Shown here: in pieces, positions 1 to 6,939 of the stretch
How the letters are laid out: each line of letters starts with the position of its first letter
Position numbering within the stretch: the first letter of the stretch is position 1
DNA from: an uncultured bacterium
GTDB taxonomy: Bacteria; Planctomycetota; Phycisphaerae; Phycisphaerales; SM1A02
Length of the DNA: 7,569 bases
Assembly (NCBI GenBank): GCA_903918555.1
Contig: CAIXEV010000666.1
Span: 1-7,569, forward strand
Reading direction: 5' to 3'
Notes under the pieces: model-generated
The model's input: the letters and a program-made list of their open reading frames with translations, nothing else
Told to the model about the DNA's origin: nothing
Databases searched by the model: none
Position numbers and translations under genes: made by a program

Positions 1-1912
1 GCGCGGCGATCGCGCGCGCGGCCGCTGCTTCGCTTGCGTCGAGCGGTGCATCGATCGCGAGCCGGAGGTACGCAGTCGTGCTCGCGATCCAGACGCTCTC
101 GCGCGAGAAGCGATCAAGCGGAAGGCGCGCGACCGCGAGCAGCGTCCGTCGCGCCTCGTCGTTCCTTCCCGCGGCGGCGAGCAGCGATCCGAGATTGGCG
201 CGCATGTCCGCGCCATCTGGATCGAGCTCGACGAGCCGTGCGCACTCGCGAATCGCGTCATCGAGCTCGCGTCGGGCCGCCGCGATGCGCATCAGTTCGC
301 GCCGTGCGTTGATCTCCTCGCCCATCTTCGTCGCCAGCCCGGCGGCCTCGCGGAATCCGGCCCGGGCGTCTTCGCCGCGGCCCATGGACTCGAGCAACCG
401 CGCGCGAAGCCACTGCACATCGGAGATGCGCGGGGCAAGCTTGGATGCAAGCTCGATCTCACGCAGCGCATCCTCCTTCTCCCCGAGGAGCCGATGCGCC
501 TCGCTCCTGTTGACGGCGTTGGTGAACTCATCGGGCTTCGCCTCTCCCGCGGCCCGTGCGAACAGGAGCGCCTCGCGTGCGAGCGCCGCCGCCTCCTCCG
601 CCCTGCCCTGCTGCGCAAGCGCGCCGGCCCTCGGCAGCAGGATGGAGGCGATGTTGTTCGACGCGATCCAAGCCGATGGGTTCTGCTCGAAGGTGGTGCG
701 CCAGAGGATTTCCTCCGACTCGTACTTCGGCGTCGCGAGGATCGAGAGCGCGATGCAGGCCGCGATCGCGCCGCCGCCGATGAAGCGGCCGGTGCCGGCG
801 ATTCGTGGAGCGATCTCTCCGACCCTCGCGGCACAAGTCACGACGATCAGCGCAAACGCGGGCATCGCCGCATAGGCGAAGTGGTCTGCGACGAACGAGT
901 AGATGAATGGCCAGACATTGAAGAAGCCAAGCGCCGGGAACAAGGCCGCACCGATCCAAAGCAGCACGAGAAGCGGCGCGCGCGTCGAGCGCCAGCGCAG
1001 CCCTGCGACCACGAACGCGGCCAGCCAGAGTGCGGTTGGTATCCAGAGAACCCAGTTCGCCGCGTCGAGCTCGAATCGCGGATAGATGAAGATCTGCTCG
1101 CGCGGGATCGCGAAGGTCGCGAGATAGAAGGTCGCGGTTCGACCGGCAAGCTGCAGCCGTTCGAACACGCCGAGGTCGAACGCCTCGCCCGACGCGCCGA
1201 CATGGGTCTTCTCCATGACCGCGGTGAACATCCCGAGCGCGAGACCGGTGGCGAAGAAGGGAACGATCGCAAGCACGAGTCGCCGATCGATCGTGCGGCG
1301 ATTCCAGAGCGCGATCATGATGATGCAAGGCGGCACGAAGATCGCCGTCGTCTTCGAAAGCAAGGCCGCGACGAAGCAGAGGAACGAGAGCATCCATGGC
1401 CGCGCGCGACCCCCCTGCCGTGCGTCGAGCATGTTGAGGAAGCACAGCACGCTCGTGAGCGCGAAGAGCATCGACTGGACGTTCTTTCGCTCCGTGACCC
1501 ACGCGACGCTCTCGACGCCCATCGGATGAACCGCGAACAGCGCGGCGATCCAGAACGCGTGCGCCACGCGCGCGCGGTCCAGGACAAGCAGGAGCAAGGC
1601 GGCATTGCCGGCATGCATGATCACATTGACGAGGTGGTATGTGAGCGGCTCGAGCCCGACGAAGAGGTGCTGGATCCAGAAGCCAAGGAAGACAAGCGGG
1701 TAGTACTGCGGGGTCTGCCCAGGTATCCAAAGATTAAACCATCCAACACTCGATTGAACAACGCGGTTGGAGGTCACATACGAGTCGTCGTCCCAGATCC
1801 AGCCGCATCCGATCGACACCGCGTGCGCGGCGATGGCCAGGATGCCAACGACCACCGCTCCGATCCATGCCGGACGAGTCGTTGAATGGGGTTGCGGCGC
1901 TGGGATGGCCAC
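1..1912 (-). CDS. GT-C-type membrane protein with C-terminal TPRs (TMTC/DUF1736-like), 3' end missing
   Basis: This frame stays open from a GTG at 1912 to the left edge (637 residues visible) and its end lies outside the window. The GTG is chosen because an in-frame TAG lies three codons upstream; no good Shine-Dalgarno is seen, so the start is less certain than the frame. Residues 1-400 are a polytopic membrane domain of roughly 9-11 helices (for example 16-36, 70-86, 92-112, about 211-230, 286-303, 378-398). Family hallmarks are the acidic WDDDSYV after the first helix (residues 40-46, the usual place of the GT-C catalytic acid) and HPMGVESVAWVTERK (129-143), followed by a lysine-containing LLSK helix. 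From about residue 407 the chain becomes soluble alpha-helical TPR repeats, for example ALREIELASKLAP and the A-G-R-N-D-E-A-R-R type turns. Eukaryotic TMTC proteins are O-mannosyltransferases; acceptors of bacterial relatives are largely unknown, so the activity here is inferred. It is transcribed divergently from parB, which implies no functional link. Confidence 0.85.
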   Translation of the reverse strand, partial: MAIPAPQPHSTTRPAWIGAVVVGILAIAAHAVSIGCGWIWDDDSYVTSNRVVQSSVGWFNLWIPGQTPQYYPLVFLGFWIQHLFVGLEPLTYHLVNVIMHAGNAALLLLVLDRARVAHAFWIAALFAVHPMGVESVAWVTERKNVQSMLFALTSVLCFLNMLDARQGGRARPWMLSFLCFVAALLSKTTAIFVPPCIIMIALWNRRTIDRRLVLAIVPFFATGLALGMFTAVMEKTHVGASGEAFDLGVFERLQLAGRTATFYLATFAIPREQIFIYPRFELDAANWVLWIPTALWLAAFVVAGLRWRSTRAPLLVLLWIGAALFPALGFFNVWPFIYSFVADHFAYAAMPAFALIVVTCAARVGEIAPRIAGTGRFIGGGAIAACIALSILATPKYESEEILWRTTFEQNPSAWIASNNIASILLPRAGALAQQGRAEEAAALAREALLFARAAGEAKPDEFTNAVNRSEAHRLLGEKEDALREIELASKLAPRISDVQWLRARLLESMGRGEDARAGFREAAGLATKMGEEINARRELMRIAAARRELDDAIRECARLVELDPDGADMRANLGSLLAAAGRNDEARRTLLAVARLPLDRFSRESVWIASTTAYLRLAIDAPLDASEAAAARAIAA

Positions 1913-1948
1913 CCCGAGAGTCTAGCAACCAAAAGAGTCCTATAAGTA

Positions 1949-1964
1949 TGTTCCACGTGGAACA
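1949..1964. promoter_or_regulatory. parS: parS site 1 (perfect palindrome)
   Basis: TGTTCCACGTGGAACA is a perfect 16-bp palindrome. It matches the chromosomal parS family, for which TGTTTCACGTGAAACA and TGTTCCACGTGAAACA are well-known forms. ParB binds such sites as a dimer, loads as a CTP-dependent clamp and spreads to form the partition complex. The site lies 156 bp before the parB start, so ParB bound here could also modulate parB or the divergent gene. Confidence 0.93.
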
Positions 1965-2050
1965 TCCCGTGGACTCAGCGGCGCGAATTTGAACCGCAGA
2001 AGTCCGATTTTCTCGGAAGGTGCGGGAAGGGAAGTTAGGATGCGCCGCGC

Positions 2051-2059
2051 TGTGGAACA
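2051..2059. promoter_or_regulatory. Possible extra ParB half-site
   Basis: TGTGGAACA repeats the right half of parS (CGTGGAACA) with one mismatch. It lies 9 bp before parS site 2, and its GGAACA is inverted relative to that site's TGTTCC. It may be a remnant of a third site or an accessory contact. The match is short and could be chance. Confidence 0.3.
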
Positions 2060-2068
2060 GGGAGCAGG

Positions 2069-2084
2069 TGTTCCCCGTGGAACA
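2069..2084. promoter_or_regulatory. parS: parS site 2 (one mismatch)
   Basis: TGTTCCCCGTGGAACA differs from site 1 only at base 7 (C for A), which breaks the central CACGTG symmetry but leaves the outer half-sites intact. It starts exactly 120 bp after site 1 and ends 35 bp before the parB ATG, overlapping the likely leader of parB. ParB binding here could autoregulate parB; that is inference from position. Confidence 0.85.
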
Positions 2085-2119
2085 TTGTCGCGCGAACTCT
2101 ACCGACTTTGGAGGCGAAC

Positions 2120-3238
2120 ATGACTCAGGCGGATCAGACCGGAAAGAACCCAGCAAAGAAGCTCGGCCGTGGTCTCAGTGCCCTACTGGGCACTCCCGTG
2201 AGCATTCGAGTTCCAAAGGACACCGATAGGACGGTCGGAGCGAGGGTGGATAGCCTTCCACCGCCCTCAGTTTCGGCGTCGATGCAGGAGCCTATTCCAT
2301 CGGCGAGCGCCATGGCCTCGCCTGATCCGATACTGACAGATCTGGCTCGAATGGCGGTTTCGGGTGCACCGATGGTTGCGAAGAAGCCTGAAGCCGGGGA
2401 GACGGCACGGCCTCAGACTGGCTATGAGCTGCGGGAGATCCCCGTGGAACAAATCGTTCCGAACCCCCGTCAGCCGCGCACGGACTTTGATCAGGCCTCG
2501 ATTGAGAGTTTGGCAGCATCTATTCGCCAAGCTGGCCTGATGCAGCCCATCATGGTTCGCCGTAGTCGGTCGGGCTTCGAGCTGGTCGCCGGCGAACGCC
2601 GCTGGCGAGCTGCAAAGCTGATTGGTCTTCGCGCGATCCCCGCGATCATTCGCGAGCTGACCGACGAGTCGTCAGCTGAACTCGCCCTGATCGAGAATGT
2701 GCACCGCGAAGATCTGAACCCGATGGATCGCGCGCTTGCGCTCCGGCGTTTGGCGGTTGACTTCAGTCTGACGCACCAGGAAGTCGCGGACCGAGTAGGT
2801 CTTGACCGCGCTTCCATCACCAACCTGCTCCGACTCGCGGAGCTGGATCCCGCCACCGCGGACCTTGTCCGCAGGGGCACGATCTCCCAGAGCCATGGAA
2901 AGGCGCTGCTTGCAGTCGCTGATCTCGATCGTCGGTTGGAACTGGCAAAGCGGTCGGCAGCAGCGGGGTGGTCCGTACGCGAACTGGAGCGTCGGGTGCA
3001 GCAGGCTAACAGCGTAAAGCCTGTCCTAACAAGCACTTCCACACAACAGGGCGGTGATCCAAGCCCTCGATCTGCGAACGTAGCCGATCTCGAGCGAAAG
3101 CTCGCCGAGCACCTGGGTACTCGCGTCTCGCTGCAACTGGGACGAAAGAAAGGGTCAGGACGACTCGTACTTGAGTTCTACAGTTTCGACCAGTTCGATG
3201 GTCTTATGTCGCGACTGGGGTTTCACACCGACCGTTGA
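2120..3238 (+). CDS. parB: Chromosome-partitioning protein ParB (CTPase/DNA clamp)
   Basis: This encodes 372 residues, slightly longer than a typical chromosomal ParB because of a low-complexity linker. The ATG at 2120 is preceded by GGAGG at 2110-2114 with 5-nt spacing; an in-frame TTG at 2108 overlaps that ribosome binding site and is rejected. Residues 14-24 (KLGRGLSALLG) are the N-terminal ParA-contact motif, followed by a Pro/Ser-rich linker to about residue 100. The ParB-N CTP-binding domain contains PRQPR (116-120), GERRWRAA (158-165) and ENVHREDLNP (192-201, with His where Gln is usual). A helix-turn-helix for parS lies at about 217-242, and the C-terminal dimerisation/DNA-binding domain at about 321-368. 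The protein binds parS, slides as a CTP clamp and is segregated by ParA. No parA is adjacent, which departs from the common parAB operon; the conserved ParA-contact motif implies a partner elsewhere in the genome. Confidence 0.97.
   Translation: MTQADQTGKNPAKKLGRGLSALLGTPVSIRVPKDTDRTVGARVDSLPPPSVSASMQEPIPSASAMASPDPILTDLARMAVSGAPMVAKKPEAGETARPQTGYELREIPVEQIVPNPRQPRTDFDQASIESLAASIRQAGLMQPIMVRRSRSGFELVAGERRWRAAKLIGLRAIPAIIRELTDESSAELALIENVHREDLNPMDRALALRRLAVDFSLTHQEVADRVGLDRASITNLLRLAELDPATADLVRRGTISQSHGKALLAVADLDRRLELAKRSAAAGWSVRELERRVQQANSVKPVLTSTSTQQGGDPSPRSANVADLERKLAEHLGTRVSLQLGRKKGSGRLVLEFYSFDQFDGLMSRLGFHTDR
2436..2451. promoter_or_regulatory. Degenerate parS-like site inside parB
   Basis: AGATCCCCGTGGAACA matches parS site 2 at 14 of 16 positions, with an intact right half CCCCGTGGAACA and a weakened left half. 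It falls in the codons for residues E-I-P-V-E-Q of ParB, a conserved protein stretch, so the match may follow from protein constraint. Bacillus subtilis has a parS inside spo0J (its parB), so an intragenic site would have precedent. Confidence 0.35.
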
Positions 3239-3269
3239 TCGCTCGATCCGGTCGGGCCTCGTCGGAGTC

Positions 3270-3301
3270 GGCAATCTTCGCTTGCCCTAGCCGCTCTTTT
3301 T
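3270..3301 (+). terminator. Possible weak terminator after parB
   Basis: A short inverted repeat, GGCAA-7-TTGCC (3270-3286), is followed after 10 nt by TTTTT (3297-3301). The stem is short and the T-run is not adjacent, so it is a poor match to an intrinsic terminator. It is listed because it lies 31 bp after the parB stop, where one would be expected. Confidence 0.22.
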
Positions 3302-3348
3302 GCCACTCTCAAGCCGGTTTCTTGAGCCGCCTTCCGAAGCGCCCGATT

Positions 3349-3370
3349 CAACCGATCGATCGCTCGGTTG
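3349..3370. repeat. Inverted repeat CAACCGA-8-TCGGTTG
   Basis: A perfect 7-bp inverted repeat with an 8-base loop lies 34 bp upstream of the small unknown gene. It directly abuts a second perfect inverted repeat. It could be an RNA hairpin in the leader or an operator for a dimeric regulator; no T-run follows, so it is not called a terminator. Confidence 0.5.
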
Positions 3371-3371
3371 T

Positions 3372-3386
3372 CTCTCCGACGGAGAG
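3372..3386. repeat. Inverted repeat CTCTCCGACGGAGAG
   Basis: This 15-bp sequence is palindromic around one central base (7-bp arms). It begins 2 bp after the preceding inverted repeat and ends 17 bp before the ATG of the small unknown gene. The compact symmetry fits a protein-binding operator at least as well as an RNA hairpin. Its distance of about 280 bp from the predicted fliD transcription start is also compatible with an enhancer site for a sigma-54 activator. Confidence 0.45.
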
Positions 3387-3403
3387 CGTCGAAAGGAACT
3401 CGG

Positions 3404-3631
3404 ATGGCACGCGAACTCTCACCAAGCGAAAAGCAGATGGCGCTTCGGGTTGAAGACGCCCAGAGGCTCTTCAACCGCGTCCTGGTGTCATGGGCGGGGG
3501 ATGTGCTCGAGCTTCGTCGGCGCAAGTTGCTTCAGCCCGAATGGCATCGGGCGATTCCTGCGCATCCCAGCGGGACCGGGCCGGCTTCCCAAGGCGGCTC
3601 CTCCGTTCTGCCGATGAAGGACGCGGCGTGA
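3404..3631 (+). CDS. Small hypothetical protein (75 aa) between parB and fliD
   Basis: The ATG at 3404 is preceded by AAAGGA (3392-3397) at 6-nt spacing, and the frame stays open for 75 codons to TGA at 3629-3631. A TTG 36 bp upstream would give a longer product but has no comparable ribosome binding site. Residues 5-43 alternate charged and hydrophobic positions as an amphipathic helix would (for example EKQMALRVEDAQRLF). The tail is Pro/Gly/Ser-rich. No signal peptide or membrane segment is seen and I do not recognise the family. It lies 55 bp before fliD, with a sigma-54 promoter in between. A small chaperone or regulator in a flagellar locus is conceivable, but nothing in the sequence shows it. 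Confidence 0.55.
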   Translation: MARELSPSEKQMALRVEDAQRLFNRVLVSWAGDVLELRRRKLLQPEWHRAIPAHPSGTGPASQGGSSVLPMKDAA

Positions 3632-3641
3632 TCGCGCGTGG

Positions 3642-3658
3642 TGGCACGCGGGTTGCGG
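3642..3658 (+). promoter_or_regulatory. Sigma-54 (RpoN) -24/-12 promoter of fliD
   Basis: TGGCACG-CGGG-TTGC matches the sigma-54 consensus TGGCACG-N4-TTGC at every defined position through the -12 GC. The invariant GG (3643-3644) and GC (3655-3656) are separated by exactly 10 bp. Transcription would start near 3668, giving a leader of about 19 nt that contains the fliD ribosome binding site GGAGGT (3675-3680). Sigma-54 control of middle or late flagellar genes is established in several bacteria. It would require RpoN and an enhancer-binding activator, neither of which is in this window. Confidence 0.75.
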
Positions 3659-3686
3659 AACTCGCCTGATCGGCGGAGGTCGCAGT

Positions 3687-6600
3687 ATGTCCGGAATCTC
3701 ATCAGGCGTTGGTCTCGCGAGTGGTATCAACACCGGCCAAATCATCGAGCAGCTTCTCGCGCTCGATGCGCGGGGGAAGACGCCGCTCCAGGCACAGATC
3801 ACGAAGATCACGACCTCGAAGACGGCGATGCTGGATGTCAACGCGCGGCTTCTCGCAGCGCGCTCCGCGTCCTCGAAGTTTCGGGTCGGTCGCGTCTTCG
3901 ATCAGATGAAGTCGTCCGTCGGCGACGAATCGGTTCTGACGGCGTCGGCCAAGCCCGGCACGCCGCCGGGCAACTACTCCTTCAAGGTGAGCCGGCTTGT
4001 CTCGACGAGCCAGCTCCTCTCGCGCGGATTCTCATCACGCGACGCAACGCCGCTTGGTCTGACCGAGATGAACTTCGAGTTTGGAGATGCGGCGATTGCA
4101 CGCGGCGCTCTGCTCAACAATCTTCGCGGTGGCCAGGGAGTCGGACAGGGTTCCATCAAGTTCACCGATCGCTCCGGCCAGACCGAGACCGTTGACTTGA
4201 CGGCCTCGGTGACGCTGCAGGATGTCGTTGCGAAGATCAACGATGCGAATCTCATCGGCATCACCGCAAGCATCGAGGACGAGAAGGTCGTGCTGCGCGA
4301 CACCAGCGGTGGAACGGGCCAGCTCGTCGTGGCCGATGTTGGCAGCGGAACGATCGCATCGAGGCTCGGTATCACAGGCAGCACGGCGTCTTCGACGCGC
4401 ACGGGCACGGCGACCTTGAGTGCGCTGGGCATGGAGTCGTCGCTTGCCGATCTGAACGACGGCAACGGTGTCCTGATCCGCGACGGTACGACCGACTTCA
4501 GGATCGCAAACGGCGCGACGACCTACGACATCTCCCTCGGCCGCAAGAATCAACCGATCTCCAGCTCGACGAAGCTGACCGACCTCAACAACGGAGTCGG
4601 CGTCCGCATCAACACGACGGATGCAGACGACTTCATCGTGGTGACATCGACGGGGGTGAGCGTCGGCGTCAATCTCGGCGCCGTGGTCGCCAACGGTGAA
4701 GTGCAAAGTCCCGCGGTGACGACGGTGAGCGAGCTGATCGCTCGCGTCAACAGCGAGCTCACGGCGACACTTGGCTCCGGCGCCGTGACGCTCTCGCTTC
4801 GCAGCGATGGATCAGGATTCAACCTGACGGACACCCTTGGTGGCGCGGGACCACTGAAGGTTCTTGGAAGCGGGCCAAACACCGACAAGGCCGCGAGCGA
4901 TCTCGGCATCTACACGGGAGCGATCACGAGCGGCGCGACGACGATCACGGGCTCGACCGTTCCGAACAAGGTCGCGATTCCGCGTGCCGCGACGGTGCAG
5001 GACCTTGCGAACCGCGTGTCCGAGCAGACCAATGGAACGGTTCGCGTGGAGATCAACGCCGCCGGAACGGGCCTTCGGCTTGTCTCGACCACGAATGAGA
5101 ACATCAATGTCCTCGCCGGCGTCGTCGACGGCACCTTCGGAAACGCGATCGGTGAGCGAACCGCGCGCGACCTTGGTCTCTTTGGCGCCACGGGTGCAGC
5201 GACCGTCGACGGGTCCAGGCTCTCATCCGGCGTCGCAACCGTCCGCCTCGCCAACCTCAACGGCGGCAGGGGCGTGAGCGCGGGCGCCTCCATGTCGGTG
5301 ACAGATCGGGCCGGCAACAGCTTCACCTTCGGCGGGTTCGGCGCGCATGAAACGCTGGATTCCCTCGTTCGCGCCATCAACTCGGACGCCGCATCGGCCG
5401 GCGTCGGCGTCACCATCGCCCTCTCGTCGAACGGGCGCTCGCTCGTCGCGACCGACGCAAGCGGCGGATCGGGGAACCTGAGCTTCAGCGGACTTGGCGC
5501 GACGGCGCTGGGATTGCTTGCGGCCACGCCTTCCTCGAGCGTCAGCGGCAAAGACCTCGATCGCCAGTATGTCTCGTTCGCGACGCGGCTCTCGTCGCTC
5601 AACTTCGGCCGTGGCGTCGGCAACGGGACGTTCACGATGAAGGACTCGACCGGCGCGTCGGCGACGATCGATATCGATCCTTCCGATCTCACCGTCTACG
5701 ACGTGATCAGCGAGATCAACGCATCCGGCCTCTCGATCCGTGCCGAGATAAACGAAGGTGGTGACGGCATCATCCTCGTCGACACCAACACGGGCACGCC
5801 GACGACGGCGATGGAAGTCAAGGACTCCAGCGGACAGGTCGCCCGAGGACTCGGGATCGCCAAGAAGGCGACGACTGCGGGCGGTTCGATCGACGGCACC
5901 TCCGAGCGGGTCGTGTCGTTTGCGGCAACCGACACATTGAACGATGTCATGGCGAAGATCCGGTCCTCCGGCGTCGGTGTGAACGCCGCCGTGATCGACG
6001 CAGGATCCGGCTCGACCCCGTTCAGGCTCAGCTTCACCTCGCAGTTCGCGGGTTCTCGCGGGCAGCTGCTCGTGGATTCGACTGGCGTCGATCTCGGGAT
6101 CACGCGAACCACCGAAGGCCGCGATGCGGCGATGGTGCTCGGCGGCAGCCTCGCCTCGGACAACCCGTTCATCTTCACCAGCTCGTCGAACACCTTCGAC
6201 GGCATCCTCTCCGGCATCACGGTCACGGCGAAGAAGGTGGGGGAGACGGCCGTCGAGGTCAAGCAGGACATCGATGGCGCCATGTCCGCGATCCAGGCAT
6301 GGACGAAGGCCATCAATGACGTGGTCTCGAAGATCAGCGACTACGACAAGTACGACTCGACGGCCAAGACAAAGGGCCCGCTCTTCGGCGACTCGACCGT
6401 GTCGATCGTCAGGCAGCAGATCCTGACGGCCGTTCAGGGCAAGGCGAAGGGCATCACGGGTCCCTATCAGTTCCTCTCCCAGATCGGAATCAGGCTTGGC
6501 GCAAAGAGCCAGCTGGTGATCGACGAGACGAAGCTGCGGAACCTGATCGAGAGCGACACTTCGGCCATCGAGGAGCTCTTCACCGCCTTCGAGATCCAGC

Positions 6601-6911
6601 AGAGCGGCACGGCATCGCCCGTCGAAGGCGTGACGATCGAGAGCAACACGACGACCTACACCAAGCTCGGCTTCGGCGACAGCATCGATCAGCGGATCCA
6701 GCGGCTCACGAACACGATCGATGGCACCACCGCGCTGGCCGACCGCAACTTCCAGAAGCAGATCGACGCGCTGAAGAAGCGGATCACGAACATCGACGAT
6801 CGCCTGGTGATCAAGCGCGATCGGTACCAGCGCCAGTTCGCGGCCATGGAGCGGGCGATCGCCCGTGTTCAGTCGCAGCAATCTGCGGTGGCGGGAATCG
6901 GAGCCGGCTAA
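3687..6911 (+). CDS. fliD: Flagellar filament cap protein FliD (HAP2), enlarged
   Basis: FliD sits at the filament tip and promotes folding and insertion of flagellin. The ATG at 3687 has GGAGGT at 3675-3680. The product is 1074 residues, against roughly 450-700 in most species. The N-terminal FliD_N region (about 1-100) opens with ISSGVGLASGINTGQIIEQL, followed by helices typical of D0/D1. The C-terminal FliD_C region (about 830-1074) begins near NTFDGILSGITVT and ends in a charged coiled-coil tail (about 1016-1065). Between them lie about six divergent beta-rich modules of the flagellin hook-IN type, at roughly 142-235, 253-410, 430-500, 521-615, 635-728 and 745-806. Most start with an L-x-x-L-N-x-G-x-G-V-like motif and end with an LGI/LGL turn. 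These form the surface-exposed D2-D4 part, which is variable in this family. No signal peptide is seen, as expected for a protein exported by the flagellar type III system. Confidence 0.95.
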   Translation: MSGISSGVGLASGINTGQIIEQLLALDARGKTPLQAQITKITTSKTAMLDVNARLLAARSASSKFRVGRVFDQMKSSVGDESVLTASAKPGTPPGNYSFKVSRLVSTSQLLSRGFSSRDATPLGLTEMNFEFGDAAIARGALLNNLRGGQGVGQGSIKFTDRSGQTETVDLTASVTLQDVVAKINDANLIGITASIEDEKVVLRDTSGGTGQLVVADVGSGTIASRLGITGSTASSTRTGTATLSALGMESSLADLNDGNGVLIRDGTTDFRIANGATTYDISLGRKNQPISSSTKLTDLNNGVGVRINTTDADDFIVVTSTGVSVGVNLGAVVANGEVQSPAVTTVSELIARVNSELTATLGSGAVTLSLRSDGSGFNLTDTLGGAGPLKVLGSGPNTDKAASDLGIYTGAITSGATTITGSTVPNKVAIPRAATVQDLANRVSEQTNGTVRVEINAAGTGLRLVSTTNENINVLAGVVDGTFGNAIGERTARDLGLFGATGAATVDGSRLSSGVATVRLANLNGGRGVSAGASMSVTDRAGNSFTFGGFGAHETLDSLVRAINSDAASAGVGVTIALSSNGRSLVATDASGGSGNLSFSGLGATALGLLAATPSSSVSGKDLDRQYVSFATRLSSLNFGRGVGNGTFTMKDSTGASATIDIDPSDLTVYDVISEINASGLSIRAEINEGGDGIILVDTNTGTPTTAMEVKDSSGQVARGLGIAKKATTAGGSIDGTSERVVSFAATDTLNDVMAKIRSSGVGVNAAVIDAGSGSTPFRLSFTSQFAGSRGQLLVDSTGVDLGITRTTEGRDAAMVLGGSLASDNPFIFTSSSNTFDGILSGITVTAKKVGETAVEVKQDIDGAMSAIQAWTKAINDVVSKISDYDKYDSTAKTKGPLFGDSTVSIVRQQILTAVQGKAKGITGPYQFLSQIGIRLGAKSQLVIDETKLRNLIESDTSAIEELFTAFEIQQSGTASPVEGVTIESNTTTYTKLGFGDSIDQRIQRLTNTIDGTTALADRNFQKQIDALKKRITNIDDRLVIKRDRYQRQFAAMERAIARVQSQQSAVAGIGAG

Positions 6912-6939
6912 TTGGAGATTGAGCGGCGTTCATCCGAAA

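Larger units (their letters stand above)
1913..2119. promoter_or_regulatory. Divergent intergenic region carrying the parS cluster
   Basis: This 207-bp spacer between the divergent membrane-protein gene and parB is visibly richer in A+T than its flanks. It must hold promoters for both genes. A TATAAG hexamer at 1941-1946 could be a -10 box for rightward transcription, but no convincing -35 partner was found, so no promoter is called. The most distinctive content is the pair of parS sites described separately. A small inverted repeat, TCCGA-5-TCGGA, lies at 2003-2017. Confidence 0.6.

Noticed and set aside
528..1730. Long - strand open frame of 400 codons.
   Set aside because: It is out of frame with the TMTC-like gene, is Arg/Ala-rich and lacks membrane segments; the other - frame carries the family motifs.
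494..1885. Long + strand open frame of 463 codons.
   Set aside because: Its product is extremely Arg/Glu/Asp-rich and lacks domains. It is the opposite strand of the clearly recognisable GT-C/TPR protein.
1..1900. Very frequent GATC/CGATCG motifs.
   Set aside because: They follow from preferred ATC, GAT and CGA/CGC codon junctions in this GC-rich DNA, and show no regular spacing.
1981..2004. On the - strand, GGTTCAAATT with flanking bases resembles a tRNA T-arm followed by a TCCA end.
   Set aside because: The stem needs two G-U pairs, the CCA is out of register by one base, and no D-arm or 7-base anticodon loop lies upstream. It is at most a chance match or a distant tRNA 3' remnant.
3405..3420. 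A second TGGCACG at the start codon of the small gene, resembling a sigma-54 -24 element.
   Set aside because: The -12 position reads CTCT instead of TTGC, so the essential GC is missing.
5223..6881. Antisense open frame of 552 codons opposite fliD.
   Set aside because: Typical mirror frame of a GC-rich gene. It is dominated by Arg/Asp/Gly/Val with no recognisable domain, and fliD is secure.
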